Shown piece after piece: positions 5,934 through 9,653 of a stretch of DNA of 9,653 nucleotides. The notes beneath the pieces are model-generated. The model was not told the DNA's origin and searched no databases. It saw only the letters and a list, made by a program, of their open reading frames with translations. A program made the translations under genes and the position numbers. Origin of the DNA: Minisyncoccota bacterium (GTDB lineage: Bacteria > Patescibacteriota > Minisyncoccia > Phycocordibacterales > JACZSL01); assembly GCA_028280145.1 (NCBI GenBank), contig JANQMM010000050.1, positions 1 through 9,653 of the forward strand. The letters run 5' to 3'. How positions within the stretch are numbered: position 1 is the first letter of the stretch; every line of letters starts with the position of its first letter.

Positions 5934-6386
5934 ATGCATTATTGGTTGATGAAATCAGAACCAGATGAATATTCAATTGATGACCTGGAACGTGACGGCG
6001 TTGAGATGTGGGACGGGGTACGTAATTATCAGGCGCGCAATTTCATGCGTGATGAGATGAAAGTAGGCGACACAGTGTTCTTTTATCACTCGAATACAAA
6101 ACGTGTTGGCATCTACGGGCTTGCTGAAGTAGCAAGCAGACCCTATCCGGATCCGACCGCATTCGATAAAAATGACAAACACTTTGATCCAAGATCAAAG
6201 AGAGAGGATCCGACCTGGTATCTTGTGGATGTGAGATTCAAGCAAAAATTCGAGCACCCCATAACGCTTGAACAGATGAAGCAGGACAAGAAGTTGGAGG
6301 GTTTTCGTTTGCTAGCAAAAGGGAACAGGCTGTCAGTGTTTCCGACAGAAGAGCGGTACGCAAAACACATACTCTCTCTTGTATAA
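5934..6386 (+). CDS. EVE-domain protein (putative modified-base reader)
   Basis: The 150-residue product is one complete EVE domain, the PUA-like fold also seen in human THYN1. Diagnostic stretches are WLMKSEPDEYS (4-14), WDGVRNYQARNFMR (26-39), GDTVFFYHSN (45-54) and RLSVFP (132-137). EVE domains of this PUA-like superfamily are thought to bind modified bases in nucleic acid; the ligand here is unknown. The domain makes up the whole protein, with no fused nuclease or helicase. The gene stands alone, divergent from the 124-aa gene, and its stop is a few bases from a minus-strand terminator. The ATG at 5934 is supported by the TATAAT 6 nt upstream and by the family start. Confidence 0.92.
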   Translation: MHYWLMKSEPDEYSIDDLERDGVEMWDGVRNYQARNFMRDEMKVGDTVFFYHSNTKRVGIYGLAEVASRPYPDPTAFDKNDKHFDPRSKREDPTWYLVDVRFKQKFEHPITLEQMKQDKKLEGFRLLAKGNRLSVFPTEERYAKHILSLV

Positions 6387-6407
6387 GAAAACGCCGCTTT
6401 TGCGGCG
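6387..6407 (-). terminator. Rho-independent terminator of the 92-aa membrane protein gene
   Basis: CGCCGC (6392-6397) pairs perfectly with GCGGCG (6402-6407) around TTTT. On the minus strand TTTTCTT follows the stem, so it ends the minus-strand transcript. It begins right after the EVE stop codon and may slow that transcript as well, though no T-run follows on the plus strand. Confidence 0.75.
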
Positions 6408-6427
6408 CTCCCTATTGTAAGGGGGGC

Positions 6428-6466
6428 GGTTTGCAACAGGCGTTTCAAAATAGCCTGCCACAAACC
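6428..6466 (-). other. 14-bp stem-loop in the 3' untranslated region
   Basis: Positions 6428-6441 and 6453-6466 flank an 11-nt loop. In the minus-strand RNA all 14 positions can pair, three of them as G-U, whereas on the plus strand those three would be C-A mismatches. The structure therefore belongs to the minus-strand transcript, between the stop at 6479 and the terminator. It may protect the RNA end or be part of a structured 3' UTR. Confidence 0.5.
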
Positions 6467-6478
6467 ACTCTGCGAACC

Positions 6479-6757
6479 TCACCTTCTCTTCTTTTTCTTT
6501 CCGATTCTTCTGCGGACGGCATTTAGCACAAAGTACATAAGGCCGATGATGATGATGTATGAGAACACCACTTCCAGAAACCCGGGGTTTTTGGAGAGGT
6601 ATACAAGGAACAGACCTCCGATTACGTACGGCGCCCACCTTGCTCTCCTGCGCCAGACGAATCTCCAGCTTTGACGCGACAAGTCCCGTAGCAGTCCGCC
6701 AAGAAAGCGCAGGCACGCGAGAAAGAATTGTCCCAAAGCCCTAAAGAACGGCTTCAT
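6479..6757 (-). CDS. Small basic membrane protein
   Basis: The 92-residue product is unrecognised. Residues 1-24 are an amphipathic or hydrophobic stretch, residues 25-41 are Arg-rich (RRRAR), and residues about 42-55 and 61-80 are two hydrophobic segments. The C-terminus is very basic (RRRIGKKKKRR). The strong positive charge on both sides of the helices places both ends in the cytoplasm, where they could meet lipids or RNA. GGGAG lies 6 nt before the ATG. The gene has its own strong promoter, so although it lies 63 nt after ftsA it is not only a tail of that transcript. A role in division is only guilt by neighbourhood. Confidence 0.7.
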   Translation of the reverse strand: MKPFFRALGQFFLACLRFLGGLLRDLSRQSWRFVWRRRARWAPYVIGGLFLVYLSKNPGFLEVVFSYIIIIGLMYFVLNAVRRRIGKKKKRR

Positions 6758-6790
6758 GTTGAACTCCCTCAGTCCAGTGAACGTCTGTTG

Positions 6791-6819
6791 ATTATATCAT
6801 TATTATAAGAATAAGTCAA
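6791..6819 (-). promoter_or_regulatory. Strong sigma-70-type promoter of the 92-aa membrane protein gene
   Basis: On the minus strand TTGACT (6819-6814) and TATAAT (6796-6791) are separated by exactly 17 nt, and TGA before TATAAT makes it an extended -10 as well. Start near 6784 gives a leader of about 27 nt with GGGAG. It lies right after the ftsA stop codon. Confidence 0.8.
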
Positions 6820-6820
6820 G

Positions 6821-7996
6821 CTATGGCAAGAATTGCTTGACCCAATTGGAGATGGAACCACCAGTCTTACGCGCGATCTTGATTCCAAGACTTTCTTCTT
6901 CCTGAGTGAGCCCCCAGATACAAAGCCCATAAGAGACAGCCCACGAAGAATCTTTAATGACACTTTTGCTTTGTTCACTTGCACGCACACTACCGAGTGT
7001 TGATGGGAGTTTGAGGGACGCTTTTGCCAGGTCTTCTATGGTTGCTACTCCCGAGCCGCCGCCGGTAATGATAATGCCGGCCGGCAAAATACCGTTCTTT
7101 CCGATCTTTTTGAGGTGTGACTCGATGAGGTCGAACATGTCTCTAAGACGCGCAAGCACAATGTCATCAAGTTGTTTTTTTGAATACGAAGCCTCTGTAA
7201 TAGCACCCAGCTTGATCTGTTCCGCTTCTTCAAGGGAGATTTTGAGTCCAAGTGCAATATCATTGGTGATGTCTGTTGAGCCCATCGGGAACACTTTAAG
7301 TGAAAGCGGCATGTTGTCTTCAAAAATAACTATGGAAATGGTTTCGGCTCCGATGTTTGCAAGAACACACCCTGCGATCTTTTGCGCTTTTGAAAGTGTA
7401 ACGAGACTTGCTGCAAGTGGAGAGGCCATGACATCTTCCACCTCAACACCGACAGACTCAACAGCCTGGATCATGTCGTTTAGGTGTTGCTCAAAGGAAG
7501 TAATGAAAAGAGATTGCACTTCGAGCTTGCTTCCTTTAAGGCCGATCGGCTGTTGCGAGAGTACTCTTTGCCCGTCCACCTTGAATCGAAGCGGGATGGC
7601 ATGAATGATCTTCTTATTAATGGTCTTACTTGAGACAAACTCCTCGCTTTTTCGAAGTACATTCTGTACATCAAGATCGGTGATCTCCGAATCGGCCCGG
7701 GGAATAACAAGCTCGCCTTTCGAGTGCATCTCATCCAGCCCGATACCGCCGACCGAGATGAACGCTTTACGTATCTTGGTGCCTGATGTTTTTTCCGCTT
7801 GGTGCAGTGCTACACGGATACTTCGTTGAATATCAAGACTGTTTATGATGTAGCCGTGTCGCAATCCTTTTGACTCGGTAAAGCCGTACCCGATGATCTT
7901 CGGGAAATACTTATCCCTACCTCGAACATGCTCACATACGACAACACGTACCTGATACGTCCCTATATCAATTGCTGTGACAATGCGGCGTCCCAT
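6821..7996 (-). CDS. ftsA: Cell division protein FtsA (actin-like membrane tether for FtsZ)
   Basis: FtsA is an actin-family protein that anchors FtsZ filaments to the inner face of the membrane. The 391-residue product begins with phosphate-1 motif AIDIGTYQVRVVV (8-20), followed by the FtsA-specific 1C region (about 85-165). The adenosine motif is ITGGGS (310-315). The C-terminal GGSISNWVKQFLP (379-391) is an amphipathic helix like the membrane-targeting sequence of other FtsAs. Phosphate-2, usually D-I-G-G-G-T-T/S, reads N-I-G-A-E-T-I (214-220), so the acidic residue is Asn. The ATG at 7996 matches the family start but has no Shine-Dalgarno: a palindromic element ends 2 nt upstream. ftsZ is not the next gene, unlike the usual ftsA-ftsZ order; the 92-aa gene follows instead. 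Confidence 0.95.
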   Translation of the reverse strand: MGRRIVTAIDIGTYQVRVVVCEHVRGRDKYFPKIIGYGFTESKGLRHGYIINSLDIQRSIRVALHQAEKTSGTKIRKAFISVGGIGLDEMHSKGELVIPRADSEITDLDVQNVLRKSEEFVSSKTINKKIIHAIPLRFKVDGQRVLSQQPIGLKGSKLEVQSLFITSFEQHLNDMIQAVESVGVEVEDVMASPLAASLVTLSKAQKIAGCVLANIGAETISIVIFEDNMPLSLKVFPMGSTDITNDIALGLKISLEEAEQIKLGAITEASYSKKQLDDIVLARLRDMFDLIESHLKKIGKNGILPAGIIITGGGSGVATIEDLAKASLKLPSTLGSVRASEQSKSVIKDSSWAVSYGLCIWGLTQEEESLGIKIARKTGGSISNWVKQFLP

Positions 7997-7998
7997 GA

Positions 7999-8081
7999 TT
8001 TAGTTGCTAGCACTTAGTCCCCAGGGTACAGCGTCTTGCCGTAGGCAAAACAGTACTAAGCACTAAGTGCCAACAACTAAA
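7999..8081 (-). repeat. 83-nt nested palindromic element between ybeY and ftsA
   Basis: Outer arms 7999-8018 and 8062-8081 are complementary at 18 of 20 positions; the other two are C-A on the plus strand but G-U in minus-strand RNA. Inside are GTAC/GTAC (8026-8029, 8053-8056) and an 8-bp hairpin, GTCTTGCC-gta-GGCAAAAC (8033-8051), again with a G-U in minus RNA. A tandem ACTAAGC-ACTAAGT lies at 8055-8068. The element fills the gap: its right edge supplies the TAG stop of ybeY and its left edge ends 2 nt before the ftsA ATG. It may be a REP-like interspersed palindrome or an RNA element controlling ftsA; the window has only one copy. Confidence 0.75.
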
Positions 8082-8472
8082 GGCAAAAACGTCTACTTAG
8101 CGCTTTCTCCTTATTTTCCATTCTACTACCATGGTGATAGCCTTTCAAATGAAGTAATCCGTGGATAAACAGAAATCCGATGTGTTTTTGGGGTGTTTTG
8201 CCAAACAAAGCGGCCTCACGCCTTGCAACCTCAGGCGTAATGAATATTTCACCGGTTTGTGCATCAATGGGAAATGAAAGCACGTTAGATACTTTGTCTT
8301 TCTTGCGGTACTGCGTGGTAAGTGTGCGCGAGCGTGTCTCTCCGATAAAGACCAGACTCAAGTCATATTTCTTACCCAAGACTGTCTCTTTCATCTCAAG
8401 AAAGGGCAATCTCCGTACCAAACGCCTGTTCCTCTCTCGTACCAGATATGTGACCTTGAAGCTATTATTCAC
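8077..8472 (-). CDS. ybeY: Endoribonuclease YbeY (rRNA maturation factor)
   Basis: YbeY is a metal-dependent single-strand RNase needed for 16S rRNA 3' processing and ribosome quality control. The 131-residue product has the zinc-binding H-G-L-L-H-L-K-G-Y-H-H (104-114), with histidines 104, 108 and 114 in the family spacing; the usual Asp before the last His is His113. VSNVLSFP (61-68) is the other conserved block. The C-terminus is short and basic (SRRFCL), and its stop codon lies in the palindromic element, so the last residues may have been reshaped by it. The GTG start at 8472 is supported by TACAAT exactly 6 nt upstream and by the family start. The gene follows the rpsU terminator, so it has its own promoter. 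Confidence 0.9.
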   Translation of the reverse strand: MNNSFKVTYLVRERNRRLVRRLPFLEMKETVLGKKYDLSLVFIGETRSRTLTTQYRKKDKVSNVLSFPIDAQTGEIFITPEVARREAALFGKTPQKHIGFLFIHGLLHLKGYHHGSRMENKEKALSRRFCL

Positions 8473-8478
8473 TGTTCC

Positions 8479-8484
8479 ATTGTA
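8479..8484 (-). promoter_or_regulatory. -10 element of a leaderless promoter (ybeY)
   Basis: TACAAT on the minus strand ends exactly 6 nt before the GTG at 8472. It follows directly after the T-run of the rpsU terminator, which suggests that ybeY transcription restarts here. Confidence 0.5.
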
Positions 8485-8511
8485 ACCAAAAAAGCTCTGA
8501 AAGAGAGCTTT
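8485..8511 (-). terminator. Rho-independent terminator of rpsU
   Basis: On the minus strand AAAGCTCT (8511-8504) pairs perfectly with AGAGCTTT (8498-8491) around a 5-nt loop, and further T residues follow. It lies 29 nt after the rpsU stop codon. Confidence 0.85.
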
Positions 8512-8539
8512 GAGTGTCTGATAAGTGTTTTTACGCTAA

Positions 8540-8791
8540 CTAGCGTCGTCGTCGGCCGCCCCGGTGGTTTTCGCTGATCTTGCCGAGCTTTAAGAGTTCT
8601 TGATATTTCTCACGTTTTGCGATGCGATTGAGTGCCTGGCTTTTCTTTACGAACTGAGATTGATTCCTGGTGAAATAGCGTATCTTTCGTGCGCGGCGAA
8701 GGACCCCTGAGCCTTGTACGCGCTTGGTAAAACGACGAATGGTTCCCATCGGGTTCTCTGTTCCTTGCTTTGTTACTTCAACATTTATCAT
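8540..8791 (-). CDS. rpsU: Small ribosomal subunit protein bS21
   Basis: bS21 binds near the 3' end of 16S rRNA and helps initiation. The 83-residue product has the family pattern INVEVTKQGTENP followed by RRFTKRVQGSGVLRRARKIRYF, then a Lys/Arg-rich helix and an Arg-rich tail (GGRRRR). This is somewhat longer than the E. coli protein because of the C-terminal extension. The ATG at 8791 matches the family start and has TATCCT exactly 6 nt before it; an upstream ATG at 8824 would add 11 residues (MMSYVVLYPAH) that do not fit the family. The gene has its own terminator, so it is a single-gene transcript, next to ybeY, which also acts on the ribosome. Confidence 0.9.
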   Translation of the reverse strand: MINVEVTKQGTENPMGTIRRFTKRVQGSGVLRRARKIRYFTRNQSQFVKKSQALNRIAKREKYQELLKLGKISENHRGGRRRR

Positions 8792-8797
8792 ATGTGC

Positions 8798-8803
8798 AGG
8801 ATA
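8798..8803 (-). promoter_or_regulatory. Possible -10 element of a leaderless promoter (rpsU)
   Basis: TATCCT on the minus strand (4 of 6 matches to consensus) ends exactly 6 nt before the ATG at 8791. It is weaker than the other four examples of the same spacing, and no Shine-Dalgarno is evident. Confidence 0.35.
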
Positions 8804-8846
8804 GAGTACCACATAGGACATCATCCATCAAGCTGTTATTGTGTGA

Positions 8847-8852
8847 TAAAAT
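8847..8852 (+). promoter_or_regulatory. -10 element of a leaderless promoter (NYN gene)
   Basis: TAAAAT preceded by TGA (extended -10) ends exactly 6 nt before GTG at 8859. The spacing favours GTG over the ATG one codon later as the start. Confidence 0.6.
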
Positions 8853-8858
8853 AGCGGG

Positions 8859-9383
8859 GTGATGAAGAACTTAGCATTTATAGATGGTCAAAATCTTCAT
8901 TTCGGCACAAATGTACAGAAGGGGTGGAGTGTTGATCACTGGAAATTTCGTGCTTATCTTCGCGATAAGTATAATGTCAGTGAGGCATATTACTTCCTAG
9001 GTTTTGTTTCCGATGAAGAGCAAGTATTGTACAACAATCTCCAAAAAGCGGGATTTATTCTCTCATTTAGAGAACACTCCGCGGCACTAAAGGGTAAAAA
9101 GAAAGGTAATGTTGACTCGGATATTATATACGAAGTAATGAAAAGGTTTCTTGATTTGGTAGAGGGCAAACAAGATAAAGAGTTCGACAAGGTGGTGTTA
9201 GTTTCAGGGGATGGTGATTTTAAAAGGCTGGTTGATTTTCTTGTAAAACGCGACAGATTGGAGAAAATCTTGTTTCCAAACAAAGAATTTGCATCATCTT
9301 TGTATAAAAGACTTGGTGGCGAGTATTTTGACAATCTTGATAATTCGGATATCAAAAAGAAAATCATTTTCACTCCAAAATAA
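8859..9383 (+). CDS. NYN-domain protein (PIN-like putative RNase, LabA/DUF88 type)
   Basis: The 174-residue product is a NYN domain, a PIN-like fold found in metal-dependent RNases and RNA-binding proteins. The N-terminal F-I-D-G-Q-N-L (7-13) carries Asp9 and Asn12. N-V-D-S-D-I (84-89) supplies further acidic residues, and V-S-G-D-G-D-F (115-121) supplies Asp118 and Asp120. These make up the expected metal-binding set, so nuclease activity is plausible. The C-terminal tail is short and Lys-rich (DIKKKIIFTPK), with no added OST-HTH or other domain. GTG at 8859 is taken as the start because TAAAAT lies 6 nt upstream. The gene stands alone, divergent from rpsU, so nothing nearby names its RNA target. 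Confidence 0.88.
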   Translation: MMKNLAFIDGQNLHFGTNVQKGWSVDHWKFRAYLRDKYNVSEAYYFLGFVSDEEQVLYNNLQKAGFILSFREHSAALKGKKKGNVDSDIIYEVMKRFLDLVEGKQDKEFDKVVLVSGDGDFKRLVDFLVKRDRLEKILFPNKEFASSLYKRLGGEYFDNLDNSDIKKKIIFTPK

Positions 9384-9421
9384 AAAAGCCCCTTAGGCAC
9401 TAGCACCGTTCGGGTCTTTTT
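9383..9421. terminator. Possible bidirectional terminator after the NYN gene
   Basis: AAAAAGCCC (9383-9391) pairs with GGG-t-CTTTTT (9412-9421) with one bulge and a 20-nt loop. T-runs follow on both strands, so it could end the NYN transcript and a minus-strand RNA starting near 9433. The large loop makes it weaker than the other terminators. Confidence 0.5.
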
Positions 9422-9438
9422 CGTATTGATACACTCCA

Positions 9439-9468
9439 AGTATATATCTACACACTCATACTTGTCAA
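9439..9468 (-). promoter_or_regulatory. Orphan minus-strand promoter
   Basis: On the minus strand a perfect TTGACA (9468-9463) is followed by TATATA at 16 nt (9446-9441) or TATACT at 18 nt (9444-9439). Transcription would start near 9433 and soon meet the hairpin at 9421-9383, so it drives no evident gene. It could make a short RNA of about 50 nt. Confidence 0.5.
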
Positions 9469-9487
9469 GAGCAGTGCGGGTATTTAT

Positions 9488-9511
9488 ATGGCTTAACAGA
9501 GCCATTTTTTT
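9488..9511 (+). terminator. Rho-independent terminator in the plus direction
   Basis: ATGGCT (9488-9493) and AGCCAT (9500-9505) form a perfect 6-bp stem around TAACAG, followed by TTTTTT to 9511. Only the plus strand has a T-run after the stem. It lies about 105 nt beyond the NYN stop codon and may be a backup terminator for that gene. Confidence 0.65.
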
Positions 9512-9571
9512 GGTAATTGTGGGGGAAAGTGGGAAATTTACAGTCTCCGAAGCGGTAAGGCAAAGCGAACT

Positions 9572-9653
9572 TTATTTGATCGATTTGAGATAAGCGGGGA
9601 GTTCTTCGATACGGACAATTTCCTGGCTTCGAGAGTCCATGTTCCGAATAATG
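9572..9653 (-). CDS. C-terminal end of a class II aminoacyl-tRNA synthetase (His or Pro type), cut by the window
   Basis: The last 26 codons of a minus-strand gene are visible, reading IIRNMDSRSQEIVRIEELPAYLKSIK and then TAA at 9574-9572. The R-N-M-D-x-R-x-Q-E-x-V pattern followed by a short helix is typical of the end of the HGTP anticodon-binding domain in histidyl- and prolyl-tRNA synthetases. I lean to the histidyl enzyme but cannot decide from this much. No clear terminator for it lies between 9571 and 9488. Confidence 0.5.
   Translation of the reverse strand, partial: IIRNMDSRSQEIVRIEELPAYLKSIK

Noticed and set aside
6333..6716. 127-aa minus-strand open frame
   Set aside because: It overlaps the 92-aa membrane protein, the terminator and the EVE end, and has neither ribosome site nor motif.
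6957..7604. 215-aa plus-strand open frame inside ftsA
   Set aside because: It is antisense to a clear FtsA and rich in Ser and Met as expected of a complement frame.
8055..8068. Short tandem ACTAAGC/ACTAAGT as a CRISPR-like or satellite array
   Set aside because: Only two 7-nt units, better explained as part of the palindromic element.
8792..8824. Upstream ATG extending bS21 by 11 residues
   Set aside because: The added residues do not match the family and no ribosome site precedes that ATG.
8990..9505. 171-aa minus-strand open frame
   Set aside because: It runs antisense to the NYN gene, has low-complexity Ser/Leu/Phe composition and no recognised motif, so it is a shadow frame.

Overview
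The window looks like a chromosomal segment of a small-genome bacterium of the Candidate Phyla Radiation (Patescibacteria, Parcubacteria-like). This is inference. It rests on three things: several short uncharacterised membrane or surface proteins lying beside core genes, an ftsA and ftsZ pair split by unrelated genes, and the style of FtsA, FtsZ, YbeY and bS21. TGA is used as a normal stop codon, so recoding as in Gracilibacteria or Absconditabacteria is not indicated. I see no CRISPR array, insertion sequence, tRNA or rRNA.

Layout. Positions 1-2119 (+) hold a tight run of envelope genes: the 3' end of a membrane protein gene (2-157), a 240-aa anchored protein with three C-terminal repeats (201-923), a 91-aa two-helix membrane protein (927-1202) and a 302-aa membrane-anchored protein with six cysteines outside (1211-2119). 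The last one meets, stop codon overlapping stop codon, a convergent AhpF-type thioredoxin-reductase-like flavoenzyme (2116-3066, -). Next come a divergent Nudix hydrolase (3179-3601, +) and ftsZ (3628-4845, -), which share a bidirectional terminator. A two-gene minus-strand unit follows: an unrecognised 124-aa protein (5474-5848) and an NDK-family protein that has Asp where the catalytic His should be (5036-5458). An EVE-domain protein (5934-6386, +) converges on a 92-aa membrane protein (6479-6757, -). Upstream of that, on the minus strand, lie ftsA (6821-7996), ybeY (8077-8472) and rpsU (8540-8791). A NYN-domain putative RNase (8859-9383, +) follows. The window ends with the last 26 codons of a class II aminoacyl-tRNA synthetase (9572-9653, -).

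Expression logic. Two styles of start are visible. Some genes have a Shine-Dalgarno sequence, such as the NDK-like gene, the 92-aa membrane protein and the flavoenzyme. Five others (Nudix, EVE, NYN, ybeY, rpsU) have a -10-like hexamer exactly 6 nt before the ATG or GTG and no convincing Shine-Dalgarno, which suggests leaderless mRNAs. Rho-independent terminators separate most units.

The items most worth a second look are the H-to-D substitution in the NDK homologue and its unknown partner, an 83-nt nested palindrome filling the ybeY-ftsA gap (it forms the ybeY stop codon and abuts the ftsA start), the uniform leaderless spacing, and a possible short RNA near 9383-9433. No gap exceeds 300 bases; the longest gene-free stretches are 4846-5035 and 9384-9571, and both are described below.
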